From Callaeas wilsoni (lineage: Eukaryota > Chordata > Aves > Passeriformes > Callaeidae): a DNA stretch of 64,000 nucleotides. The notes below the pieces were generated by a model. That model ran no database searches. It worked only from the letters and a program-made list of their open reading frames with translations, and was not told the DNA's origin. Of the stretch, positions 22,001 through 31,416 are shown in pieces (the first letter of the stretch is position 1; the number at the start of each line of letters is the position of its first letter). The stretch lies in assembly GCA_013398955.1 (NCBI GenBank), contig VWPU01017409.1, forward strand, positions 62,001-126,000, written 5' to 3'. The translations under genes and the position numbers were made by a program.

Positions 22001-24577
22001 TTTATATTGTATTCAGAAAAGTTGTCTTTTCTAGCAAAATGCTGCACAGTGTGACATTTTCTGAATGTCAGAATACTGGGGAAGCAAAACTGTCTTAAAT
22101 AATTTTAAGGGATAAATATTTTTCACATTAAGTATTTAAAATTTCTGTGAGCAGTTCATCAGACAGTTCTTTTCCATACATAATGTTTCTCTCAAGCCAA
22201 ATGCTAGACTATCAATCAAACAAACTGTGGTAAAGAGTTAATTTCTTTTGTTTTCTGTTCACTTCAATTGTGGTCTTTACTGTGCTCAGAATACTGGTGG
22301 AAGACAGTGAACTTGGTTACAGTGTACTGGTGACAGTCTCTGATGTCCCTGTCCATTACCAGATCAAGACATTTTGTTTCTAAACAGCTCAGTGAGGTAA
22401 TGACAGGATTCACCTCCCGAGCAGTCCCTGCCTTTGTGGTCAGCAGTGACTAATGATCACTTTGTCTCTGGCTGATACAAACTGTCAACCCATTTTGTAG
22501 ACTTGGCCATATTGTTATCAGGTGAGTCTGTGTTCCTACAATTCTAAAATGCGTTTGTCAAATAACTTCAGCAGAGAAACTGGGAACTGAGTGCATCTAA
22601 ATAATCTTAAATCTGTCAAGGTTTGATGTGATCATATAGTGTCTTTATGTCTTTACTTTTCATTTGGAGTTACCTGTCTTGCCACTACACAACTACTGAT
22701 TTTTCTCTTCTTGGTGAGGAGTCTCATTTTCTGCAGTTCTTATGCAGTCGTTCATCCACAGCCATAGAAGGCATTCTCGATTGATCAGGAAACAGTGGAC
22801 TTTTGCCTTTTCATCTGTAGACTTCCTTCAGTAATTTTTTAGAAGTATGTGGGAGTGGACAGGTCTGATCTTGGTCATCAGCCACACTTATGAATGCAAT
22901 ACAGATATATCTGTGCTTATAGACAAATCTTGGCTTATGCAAAACATGGGTACAATTGACTGAAGCCTTCCACTTCCTATACCTCTGGTAGTGATTGTTT
23001 TAGCATTTATGAACCAGCTGCCATTGTCAGAGGTGCATTAAGTCTGCAGAACACATGTTCGTTACTCTGTGGGACATCGACAGTATCAGTTAACATGTGG
23101 ATTCTACCGACCCCATTATGTATGAAGGCATTTTCAACAAACGTGTGTGTCTTTGGGGTTTTTTGGGTTTTTTGGTTTGGGGTTTTTTTACATTTTCATT
23201 ATTTCATTGGACTCAATTTTTCTTGAACTTCTAAAGGTCTGTAGGCCTCAAATTGCTTTTTACACCTGCCAGCATAAAGAGGCAAGATCCAGTGCCTTAG
23301 CATGTCTTCCAGACGTGATGCCCATGCTATTGGAAACTGGTTTTGGCTGACATCCATTAATTTTAATTTATTGTGACAAACAAGTTGTATTCTTTGATCA
23401 AGATACCAGCTTCTTTGTCTGTCCCTTAAGAACTAAAGTTAAAAATCACAATTCATGTTCAAGATTCACAGCTGCTCTAGAGAACTCTATGTAAGTTGTG
23501 AGTTTAACTGCAGGAAGCATTAATCTACTCTCATTACACATTTATGTACATTATCACTACAAAACAAAATGACTTGCTTGTATTTGGCCATCTGTTCAGA
23601 TGTGTGTTGAAGGTACAGGTCTTCCATTTCAGGTAGATGCTGTTATGTTTCAAAATCTCCCCCTTCCTAACAGTTTAAAACTCCTCTGGAATTTCAGATG
23701 GCTGAACACTGCAGTCTGTCACTTTACTTTTGGAAGTCGGACAAGAGAACCTGTGAACACCATGTGTTTCCCTCTTACTACTTCACGGGCAGTGAGAATA
23801 CGGGTTCTGGGTGGCACGAGAACGCAACTTGTTAAATGAGTTGGTAGAGTAGGAAGCAGCATTCACTGTTCTGCCTCTGGCTGATTTCTCCAAGCGTGTT
23901 AAGATGGTCTGTGCTTCAGCATTCATTTCAGTCTGGTCAGAAAGATCCATCAGTTTATATGTGTTGAAATGGGAGTTGGGAGATTTCCTTGGAGTTGGGT
24001 ATATTTTTAGACACTGTGATTTCAGGATTTCGAGCTCAAGCTTTCAAGTAGTTACTGAATATGGTCTGAAAACTTGTGGCTTGAAGAAACTGTGTTTAAC
24101 ATCCCTGCTAGACTGTAGTACATTTGGAGTACATGACAAATGCATTAGGTAATGTAATTTTAAAATTTTTTTTATCTTCTTCCTTCAGCTGCCTGTACTG
24201 CACCAGTGCAGTGTGTTGACTTGAACATTTCAAAGCTGAATTTGACATCTGGGGTAGTCTATAAAAACCTCTCACAAAGCGATAAAGCCCTCGGCAATGC
24301 TGTGTCTCCCCCTCTGCTGAGAGATGCCCATATCCCATCAGAAAGGGTGACCCTACAAGCTTGGACAGATGAGAGAACAATTCCAGCTGATGGCAAAACG
24401 TTTCAGGAACACCATTCTTATGGAAAGAGCTCTCTGGAAGATAATTCCTGGGTATTCCCAAGTCCTCCAAAGCCCAATGAGAATTTGTTTTGGGAAATGA
24501 AAAATAATCCAACTTTGTTAAACTGTCCAGCAGATTACCTGGATCAGTGTAATCAAAACTGTCTGCACAAGAGTTAA
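9789..24577 (+). CDS. AZI2: AZI2 / NAP1, TBK1-binding adaptor (7 coding exons, 388 aa)
   Basis: The joined exons 9789-10013, 12525-12650, 13422-13521, 15242-15390, 17825-17886, 21420-21535 and 24189-24577 total 1167 nt, giving 388 codons plus TAA with every phase compatible; human AZI2 is 392 aa. NAP1 is a cytoplasmic adaptor for TBK1 and IKK-epsilon in interferon and NF-kB signalling, and links TBK1 and FIP200 to autophagy receptors. Visible: an N-terminal acidic segment with I11-L12, the pair reported to bind FIP200; an N-terminal coiled coil (about 38-75) that contacts NDP52-type receptors; central coiled coils (about 80-205); the TBK1-binding domain with YWDLKREMSNL at 226-236; and a conserved C-terminal block LEDNSWVFPSPPK. 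The ATG at 9789 is chosen for homology, has G at +4, and lies 5 nt into its exon. One intron uses a GC donor. Reading intact, no frameshift. Convergent with CMC1. Confidence 0.96.
10014..12524 (+). other. AZI2: AZI2 intron after residue 75
   Basis: A GT-AG intron of about 2.5 kb, AT-rich, with no other gene signal. It contains a CR1 3' tail at 12204-12286. Confidence 0.85.
12204..12286 (+). repeat. CR1 3' tail (forward)
   Basis: 'tgcccatggcaggggggttg' then 'gattagatgagcttttaaat', 'cttccaactcaaac' and 'ctatgattctata' are the typical end of a CR1 element. Confidence 0.85.
12525..12650 (+). CDS. AZI2: AZI2 coding exon (residues 76-117)
   Basis: The acceptor AG is at 12523-12524 and the donor ATG|GTGTGC follows 12650. 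This 126-nt, phase-0 exon encodes VGREQVNKAYQAYREACIDR, matching mammalian AZI2 closely. The donor lacks the usual A at +3 and G at +5 pattern and looks weak. Confidence 0.95.
12801..13250 (-). mobile_element. Solo LTR of an endogenous retrovirus, complete, with 4-bp target duplication
   Basis: A 450-bp unit bounded by an exact short inverted repeat, TGATGCCTT at 12801 and AAGGCATCA at 13250, that is TG...CA ends. It is flanked on both sides by GAAT (12797-12800 and 13251-13254), a direct target-site duplication. On the minus strand an AATAAA lies near 12871, close to the 3' end, so the LTR reads on the minus strand, opposite to AZI2. No gag, pol or env remains: this is a recombination product of an old provirus. 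The body matches my memory of passerine-type LTRs, but the family name cannot be confirmed here. It sits in the 771-nt intron between exons at 12650 and 13422. Confidence 0.85.
13422..13521 (+). CDS. AZI2: AZI2 coding exon (residues 118-151)
   Basis: Acceptor AG at 13420-13421, donor CAAG|GTATGC after 13521. It encodes ESLKNLNEQLQSKEVELLQL and following residues, near-identical to the mammalian coiled coil. Ends one nucleotide into codon 151 (Val). Confidence 0.95.
13522..15241 (+). other. AZI2: AZI2 intron within codon 151
   Basis: A GT-AG intron of 1.7 kb. Nothing but AT-rich sequence is seen; the minus-strand open frame at 14830-15180 has no recognisable homology. Confidence 0.85.
15242..15390 (+). 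CDS. AZI2: AZI2 coding exon (residues 151-200)
   Basis: Acceptor cttcttaacag ends at 15241; donor AAG|GTATCT follows 15390. It encodes NWELEKLNSDLKVHSLEQDL, a heptad-rich coiled coil homologous to human AZI2. Ends in phase 0. Confidence 0.95.
15546..15712 (+). repeat. CR1 3' fragment (forward)
   Basis: 'ggaacaggctcctcagggaa' then a stretch matching the CR1 3' region and ending in 'ggggtcccttccaactcgag' and 'tattctatgatta'. 5'-truncated. Confidence 0.9.
16937..17015. repeat. 79-nt near-perfect inverted repeat
   Basis: The left arm 16937-16967 and right arm 16985-17015 are 31 nt each and pair with a single mismatch (C16956 against A16996). The 17-nt loop contains its own 5-bp stem (GTTAG 970-974 with CTAAC 980-984, counting from 16000), so the whole is almost one continuous stem with a TA bulge. 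Very AT-rich. It may be a short non-autonomous palindromic element or a transcribed hairpin; no target duplication was found. Confidence 0.85.
17825..17886 (+). CDS. AZI2: AZI2 coding exon (residues 201-221)
   Basis: A 62-nt exon after acceptor ctgttatgcag, donor CAGAG|GTATGA. It encodes DQAQEANPLHGDHLQRQDIQ. This linker before the TBK1-binding domain is less conserved than the rest, and the exon is identified mainly by phase, splice sites and partial similarity to the human linker. Ends two nucleotides into codon 221. Confidence 0.85.
18641..18960. repeat. Composite minisatellite, spacing 77-51-51-51-77 bp
   Basis: GC-rich units of the form gggagatcagcccttcacaa... ending gtgcagtgggcctc. Successive 'gagatcag' anchors fall at 18721, 18772, 18823 and 18874 (51-bp spacing). 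The copies at each edge are 77 bp, carrying 26 extra bases with 'ggtgcttccgtgggggc'. The array stands out from AT-rich intron on both sides. Confidence 0.95.
19177..19222. repeat. 46-bp nested palindrome
   Basis: Outer arms GCTCTGATCAA (19177-19187) and TTGATCAGAGC (19212-19222) are exact inverted copies, enclosing a perfect 18-bp palindrome ATCATTTGATCAAATGAT (19192-19209). It holds four TGATCA sites or close variants. Intronic. Confidence 0.9.
21420..21535 (+). CDS. AZI2: AZI2 coding exon with TBK1-binding domain (residues 221-260)
   Basis: Acceptor ttttgttttgaaag ends at 21419. It encodes YWDLKREMSNLRVV and then QAEVLRKLK, the TBK1/IKK-epsilon-binding helix shared by TANK, NAP1 and SINTBAD. 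The exon ends AAG AAA G with the donor GCAAGT, a GC-AG intron; only this junction continues the frame into the last exon. Relative to human, about eight residues before YWDLK are missing or differ. Confidence 0.93.
21536..24188 (+). other. AZI2: AZI2 last intron (GC-AG)
   Basis: Donor AAAG|GCAAGT at 21536, acceptor cttccttcag ending at 24188. The intron is 2.65 kb and contains T-rich and G/T-rich tracts near 23153-23188 and an antisense coding-like stretch, listed separately. Confidence 0.85.
22260..24043 (-). pseudogene. Possible decayed coding sequence antisense in AZI2 intron, source unknown
   Basis: The minus strand holds short open stretches with protein-like composition, broken by stops and frame changes. 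The best is 24043-23786, 86 codons without a stop, including MDLSDQTEMNAEAQTILTRL and, further on, NSFNKLRSRATQNPY; a TGA follows at 23785-23783 and the same frame continues about 32 more codons. A second is about 60 codons ending near 22255, including LDLVMDRDIRDCHQYTV. I do not recognise a parent gene. It could be an old processed pseudogene, or chance. No poly(A) tail or target duplication was confirmed. Confidence 0.3.
24189..24577 (+). CDS. AZI2: AZI2 last coding exon (residues 260-388)
   Basis: Begins CT GCC TGT, completing an Ala codon from the previous exon, and ends CTGCACAAGAGT then TAA at 24575-24577. Conserved pieces are LQAWTDERTIPADGKTFQEH, LEDNSWVFPSPPKP and a C-terminus YLDQCNQNCLHKS, matching the human C-terminal residues in order. 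The stretch between 270 and 310 is diverged. Confidence 0.95.
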
Positions 24578-24869
24578 ACAATTTTTAGAATGAACTGAGG
24601 CATTTTTGGAGTGATTCTGAATAGGCACCTTAATGCTTGAACTTTTAAGGACAGAAGATAAATTGCTTGAAATGTTCTTTCTTTATTTTTAATTCTAGTT
24701 CCAAATCAGAAAGCCTAGTCTTCCTCTGCTGTAAATCAGGAGCGAGTTCCTTGACGTTAAAGCTGTGCCGGTATAATGTAAATACACAGAAATCTAGCAT
24801 GGGGGCTAGATATTCTTGTACTGCAAATGGCATACATTTGCTAAAGGTTACACTGAAAAGTGAGTGTGG

Positions 24870-24875
24870 AATAAA
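24870..24875 (+). terminator. AZI2: Candidate proximal poly(A) signal of AZI2
   Basis: AATAAA about 290 nt after the stop codon, within an A-rich context. Confidence 0.45.
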
Positions 24876-26551
24876 ACAAAATAATCCAGTTCTGTATTTG
24901 TTTGCTATTTGTATGTTATCAAGAAAATACTTGGTATCCGGTGTTAAAACTTGTACCAGCTCTGAGCTTATATTTTGACAGTTTTCTTTTTCAGAATAAG
25001 ACATAATATGAAGAATTGGATTCTCTCTTCCTTCCTCCTTTCAATTAGCTTTGATTCCTCTGGTTTGTAAATGCATTCTTCTGTAATTTTTAACCAAGAA
25101 AGGTGAGATTTTTTTTTTTTTTTAATTTTTTCAACCTTGATATATATGAGATAGTGACAAGAGAAGAACCACCCCTAGGCTATCCTGTTTAGATTGCCCC
25201 ATTTGGGGCTTGATTGTGAATTGTGAAGGACCGTAAGTAATGCTGCTGAACACTGTGAGTCCTGGAGGTTCAGCTTGTTTCCCTCAGTTCCTGCTGAAGG
25301 AAGCTGATGTAACTGCACAGCGGTGCTGCCACAGACCCAGCCTGCTCACAGTGCAGCTTTCCATATCGTGCCTCCTTTGCACAGCACCACAACTCTGACT
25401 CTTTATTTGTGTGGTGATGAAGGCTACTAACTTTTGTTTAAGAAACAAAGCCTTAATTTAATCAGACTTGGTGTTGTTGCATTGTTGATATACAAAAAGA
25501 AGTATTTTTGTGGTGTCTTTAGGATGCCACTGAGAACCAGAGCTACTAGAATTGCAACTACCTGCTTTATAGATTATGGGTGTCTAGGCACTACTTAATC
25601 TTTTTTTTTTTTTTTTCCTCTTAAGGCCATGAACTTTTTCTAGACAAACATAATTGATGCCTTTTTTTTTTTTTTTTGTAAACTTCTCTGCTTCGTATCT
25701 GGCTTAATGCAACAGGGTTAAGTGAATTGTCGTGACTGCTGAGAAAAGTTGAAGAAAAATGCTTTGTATTTTAGATCCATGTAATGGGCGGGAAGGTATT
25801 TAATACTGAATACACTATTTACAGATGTGTGGGTGGGTGAAGTATTCAGCTTCACAGACCCAGCTTAACATCAAAGTAATAAAAATTAATTTCACAGCTG
25901 TTTAGTAGCAAATTATGTTAAGATTGCTTGCAAGTACACGGGGAAGCTCTGGCTGTAGCACAGCCGTAGTAATGAGGGGCTGTAGAAGAGTTACGAGGGT
26001 GCTACATGACCTGTGTGGTTCCAGACGCTCTTCCCTGCACAGTAAGTACTTCAGACAGAGCCCATCTTTCATTTTGTCTATCAAAGGCAAAAAAATGCCT
26101 TCCAGATACCTTCTCCTATAGTACAAACAGCATACATAAATAATGTTTCCCATTCACCGGATATTGTTTTTTATCTTTCTATTATCTTGCTCACGTATAC
26201 TGGCTTGTCTGTGATTAATGGAATTGGTGTCAGATGCTGGAATTTATTCTGACCAATGAACACAGCTGACTCAGGGGAGTACAATCTCTTGGAAAGTAAT
26301 AGAACAAAATCCAATATGCATAAAACAAATCCAAGTCACTAGGCTTTAGCTGATAGAACCAACTACCTATGTAATAACAAAGAAAACATTTCTCATGTGG
26401 CTGCATAAGCTATATGGTACCTAGTTCTAATGTAGCTTACTCTTGGGGTTCCCCACTCCAACATTACAGAGGTTTTTTATTAAGGAATGTAATATCCAAC
26501 AGGCATTAACATGACTTGTGCAATGAAGGAATTCTACTGTGTAAGATATTA

Positions 26552-26557
26552 AATAAA
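26552..26557 (+). terminator. AZI2: Candidate distal poly(A) signal of AZI2
   Basis: AATAAA followed by the T/G-rich stretch tttatttttgtttg, a plausible downstream element. An alternative AATAAA is at 25879. Confidence 0.45.
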
Positions 26558-29500
26558 TTTATTTTTGTTTGAAATTGGTTTCACTAACAAATCTCCTTTC
26601 TGTATTTGGCACAAAATTTTATACTGAAGTTTTAATTCCTTTATTGTGTATAAATGTTATTCCAAATACAAACAGTTAGATCTGAGGTTCATTCACTTTG
26701 ATTCAAGGTAAAAACAGCCATCTGCTGTAGCCTGCTTCAGCATATTCTGGGAGAAGTAGCCTCCTGGATGTTGAAACCTGAAGGACTTAGTTACCTTAAG
26801 CTATGGTGCTTTGACTGCTTGTGTCAAAAGGTTCCCAGTCAGCCTGTCCTGTCCTGTGTGAAATTGAAATTAAGCTTTTCTGTGCAGAGCCTGAGAATTT
26901 CCAGGTTTTGCATTTCACCCTTGGTTTATACTCTGTGCTTCTTCCCATGCTGGAGAAGGGAGCAGCAGTGTTTGCTGAGAGGGACTTCAGGAGCACTGCT
27001 GCTAACCAGGGAGAAGAGGGACTGATGTTGGAAAGCTTGCTGCAGGCAGCATTTCCAATCCAATCACTCACTGCCATGTCCAAGCTGTAACGTTTGAAAA
27101 GGAAGTCCCCAGATTTGGAGTCACCTGGGAGCTCGCTGGCTTGTGAAGCATCTGTTGGTCCGAGGCTTACAATCAGATTTTGACTGAAGATGGAAAAGTC
27201 ATTTAAATCCACGCCACTAGTGGCTTACAGTGCTTTTCCCATTTTCAGAAGTGAAATCTTTTCATCAAAGTGATGGCAAATTACATGCAGAAGTAGCCGT
27301 AGTAACGGGGCTCTGGTGTTAGTGTGCATGTGTTAGATAAAACTGTAAAATTGCATATAGTAAGGACCAAAGTTCTCAAATAATTATATTAAATGACCCC
27401 AAGAAAATTTCAACTTTAATGCAGACTTTGAACATTCTAAAACCTCCCCCAACCCACCAATTTGACAATTTTCAGTTTAGGAAAGCACTAACTCCATTTA
27501 ACAGAAATGAAAGCCAGCTTTTGGGGCAGGAGGAGGTTGTTGCTTTCATATTTAAATGAGCAAATGGCAACCTGATGAATATGTATTTGGGTATTTGGTA
27601 AGTTGGATGAACCTTCTGGTAACTTATATGTAAACTTGCACTGTTTGGTTAATATTAAGTATTTTTAAAATCTGATCATTTTAAGTTTCCCTGCCAGTTC
27701 TATGGTGTACAACTGATCAGTTTTCCTCACATGTGAACTAGCCATATTGAAGAAAGCAAACTCCCAAATTAGCTGTGATGCACTGTCCAATTTTTACAGC
27801 TGGAAAAAGACAAGAGCAGCACTAGACATGTGGTGGAGTTAAACAATACCCATTCCAAGTAATGAAACACGGCCCCATGTAAGTATCATATGAACTATAC
27901 TGGTGGGATAAAGCAGATTGAATTTTCTTCCAAAACCAACTTGCAGCAGACTTTCACACTCCTGTGCTGAGACACCTGTAGCTTTAATGATGCTGTGAGC
28001 TGGTAAAGGAAGAGTGAAGAGCTCTGGTACCTGACTGACACCTGTGTTGTCTTCTTATCTCCAGAGAGGCCCTATGAAGAACAGTGGTCGCAGAGGTGTA
28101 AGGTATTTCCCTGATTCTCTGTGTAGTTTGAATATAAAAAAGGGCATGTGGGAGTTTGATTTTGGGTTTTTTTTTTTTAATTACTGTTTTTTGAGGTTTT
28201 GAGGAGTCAGGCTTTGACCCTTTCTTTAGGGAGAGTGGTGTTACTACTTGCAATTGTATGAACATAGGGCAATGGATGAAAGCATTTTATTTTTTTATAA
28301 CCAGCAGTAAAAATAAACACTAATTTTAACTGAGTTGCAGTTGAACCATTTAAAAAACCCACCCTGTGCGGTAACTGTCCAGCAAAATTAATTTAATTGT
28401 ATTTTAAGATGGAAGAGAGCAAGACAAACATTAAGATACAGTAATTAAAGTGGTAAGATGATCATGTTTGAGTATGGCTGTTTGATCTAGGGAGAAGCAT
28501 GCGAGAAACACCCAGGTGCTTACTGTTACAGAACCTGTTTTTAACTAGGTGGAACACTTACACTGCAAGTGTATTTGACCATTTTTTGATCAGCAGAGTA
28601 AACAGGACACAGGAATTGCATGCAGGAATTACCTGAGGAGGAGTATGGCTGTACTAAATGTGGAGCAGAATGGCTTTGTGGCTTGCAGGTTAATTTCAGA
28701 CTGCAGTGGTCGGCTGTTCCACTGCTCTTTGAAAACTCTGTGCATTACAAACTGCCCCTCATCTTCCCTCTGAGTTTGGCTTTTACTCTATGAAGGCAAA
28801 CTTTTAAGTATATGACACCTTCCCCCTCTTTCCTCTCAGATCTTCCATTTACAGGGGGCTCCCCTCAGGAGTTTGAAGAGAATTTTAGTACATTAGAGAG
28901 TGCAGCCTGCAGTAAAAAATGAGGGTGTCTTGTGTGCTTGCCAAGTGCTCTGAAGAGGGTGGATATGCCCCTGTGCTGTGTTTCCTCACATTGATTAGAA
29001 TCTAGGGCTGCCTCCAGTTAACCTGAGTATGAAGGAGAGTTTACAGCTGAGACAAAACCAAAAGTAATTTAGTGGTATGAGTTTGTCATGTCATGGTACT
29101 CATTCTTTCATTTAAACTTTAAATAAAAGATGTAAATGCAATTCAAGTACAGGATATGCAGAAGATACTAAGAAAATGAAAGGTGTGAAACCAAGAATTC
29201 AAAGCTAGGGAACATCACATTAAAGCCAGAGGTGTATTACTGAGGAAGCTGATGCATGATCCAACGGCCAGTTCCTGCTCTGAGTGCATCCCAGGGCAAA
29301 CAGAGGAGCTGCAATAATCCAGACGTAGGAAAAGATAAATAAATGGCTGACAGCACCATTCAGTACATGGAATTTCAGGTGTGAGCTGTGGCTGTTGTTC
29401 ACATACAGCCTGTATAGAAGGGTGGGGAGCAATACCTGGAGGTTCACCTGGGCTTTGTTCCTTTCCATGCATTCATTCCGCCTCTGCAGTCCAGGTCACT

Positions 29501-30339
29501 GCACTGGGGGTGCCCCTCACCTGCTGGACACAATCTCTGCTGAGCCAGAACAGGAGACTCCCATTGCTGGTGCTGTTGTCTGACTCACAGCTGAGTCATA
29601 GCTGAGTATGAGCCAGGTGAGCCCTCAGTGCAAGCACAACACCACTGGCAGCACCCAGCCTGGCCCCTAAGAGAATGCTCACTCCCACACCAATCCTCTG
29701 GGGAAGGGCTTTTGCCAACACTTAAAACACGCAGGCTGGCTTTCCAGAGGTTGAAAAACCAGCAGATTTTCATACTGGGATAACAGAACAGATACTGTCC
29801 TTAAAAACACATTTCACTCTCTACCTTAAATTTCCTAATTTTTAAAATAAATACAGCAGAACACCTCATCGGGACTATTTCTGCTTTCCAAAATGCTTGA
29901 GCTAAGAAGCCCTGGACAAGTACATGTCTAGGCCTGTTTCAAGGTGGTTAGCTTTAGAGCTGAGTGCCACTTAAGTTTGCCTAACAAGGCAGAATGCTAC
30001 ACATCTTTCCGGTTTGTCATTAACAAGTGTTCCGCAGTCCTCCACTCAATCTGCTGAAGCAACATTTTTAATGATTATTCAGTAAAAAGCACAGAATAAA
30101 GGGCAATGACTAACCTGCAGCATTGAGACCTTCATATACATGTGTCAGTCTGAGTTTCCTCCTTGAATAGCTTTAGAGGAATACTGTGTTTGTGGTATTA
30201 AAATAAACAAGCAAAATGTTGCCTCTTCTAATGGAACAGTATCAAATCCTACTCCTTACTCAGAAAATAATTTCTTTTTTTTCCTTTAATCAGGGCATTA
30301 AAGTTACCAAGTTTAAGTGCAGCCTTTCCTTGTAAAGAA
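26558..30339. other. Intergenic space between convergent AZI2 and CMC1
   Basis: No recognised gene. It holds a 138-codon minus-strand open frame (26796-27212, starting at GTG) and a slightly GC-richer stretch at about 29220-29720. Part of it may belong to long 3' UTRs from either side. Confidence 0.6.
26796..27212 (-). other. Unexplained 138-codon open frame
   Basis: An open minus-strand frame from a GTG codon, preceded in frame by TAA a few codons upstream, with normal-looking composition (rich in Ser, Ala, few rare residues) but no domain I recognise. There is no ATG at the start and no convincing splice acceptor. The plus strand is also open across part of it (26821-27090), which argues that low stop density rather than coding explains it. 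Could be a pseudogene fragment or chance. Confidence 0.2.
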
Positions 30340-30352
30340 TTTATTTTTATTT
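30340..30352 (-). terminator. CMC1: Candidate distal poly(A) signals of CMC1
   Basis: On the minus strand the sequence reads GAAATAAAAATAAATTC, two overlapping A-rich signals ending in a canonical AATAAA. The proximal alternative is at 31177-31172. Confidence 0.4.
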
Positions 30353-31301
30353 CAGAATGCTTAGAGGATACTCCAGGATAGTTTCACGAGTAGCTCTAGT
30401 GAATCCATTTATGCATTTGAGAGTTCTACAATTAAGCAGCTTCAAGTATCAGTACACGAAAGATCTTTTGTGTGCTCTTTTTAAATTAGGGACTTGCTTA
30501 GTTCCTGCAAGAGGTGATCTGCATCTTACATGCCTGGTTTAGTTGTTTACTCACCTCCACCTGGAATAATTTTGCAAGTGTGGTCACTCGCTCACTCCTG
30601 AAGCATGACAGCTTATTCCCTGTTCTCAAGGAAAGCCTGGATGAGATTACTTTCTCCTCTAGAGCTGAAATGGTCAGTCTGGGCCACGCACAAGCGCAGG
30701 GCATCCATCCCTTCTGACACTGTAGGCTTAAAAGTGAGTCACAGTGCAGGCACAAGTACTACCAGACTCTCATCTGACAACATTTGGATGAAAAGGGTAA
30801 TTCACATTGGTCTGAGCAGCTCTTCTGCATTTGTCACCCTTCTCTTCTAGTAAGTGCATCTCCATACACAGTCAGCTTCAGGTGATGACCAAGAGACCAA
30901 CTAGAATGTGTACCCAATCCGTGATCAGTTAATACAACTCAAATTATTTGCCCTTAGGTTTTTATGTAGCGTGGCTCATGTAGCTAGATATAGGCTTTAA
31001 ATTCCAAATGGACATTCTGGAACTGTAAACTCCAAACTGTACACTGGTAACAAAATCTCAAGTCCAGATAAAGGAACAGACCTTTGCAACTTCTCTTGCA
31101 AACTGTGACAGCATGCTCTAGATCTTTAATTACAAAAAGTTTTAAAATTGACTCTTAATTTCAGACATTATTTTATTCTCTATTCATCTCATTTTGTGTA
31201 TTTCAGTTAAACTCCACACAGAGTGGTGCAGACAAGTTAAGTCTGTTTAAATCAAGTGAAATCCAAATTGCATATAAAAAAAAGTTCATTTTAAGTTTTA
31301 A
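30340..31301 (-). other. CMC1: CMC1 3' UTR (end uncertain)
   Basis: Follows the CMC1 stop codon on the minus strand. A proximal AATAAA lies at 31177-31172, about 125 nt after the stop, and a distal pair AATAAAAATAAA-like at about 30352-30340. Either could end the message. Confidence 0.55.
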
Positions 31302-31416
31302 TCACACATTCGGAGTAAATTTCTGTCTTTTTTTCTTAATTCCAGTTGCTCTGTATTCTTCTCTTTGCTTCAAATATTCTGCTTTGCATTCTTCATAGAA
31401 TGATGGATCAGAATAG
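31302..31416 (-). CDS. CMC1: CMC1 last coding exon
   Basis: On the minus strand the acceptor tttctgtcttgtag precedes 31416. It encodes YSDPSFYEECKAEYLKQREE and a basic C-terminus, then TGA. Homologous to the human YYNDPAFYEEC region. Confidence 0.95.

Larger units (their letters stand above)
24578..26557 (+). other. AZI2: AZI2 3' UTR (end uncertain)
   Basis: AT-rich sequence after the stop codon. Candidate AATAAA signals lie at 24870, 25879 and 26552; which is used cannot be told from sequence. Two T-rich runs of 16-17 bases (25601-25616, 25661-25677) and another near 25109-25123 fall inside. Open frames on either strand here are featureless. Confidence 0.6.

Noticed and set aside
24645..25004. 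119-codon minus and 103-codon plus frames after the AZI2 stop
   Set aside because: Both overlap in the 3' UTR, have AT-driven composition and no homology.
29290..29350. Weak resemblance to another ancient CR1/L2-type repeat ('gctgcaataatccag')
   Set aside because: Too short to separate from chance.
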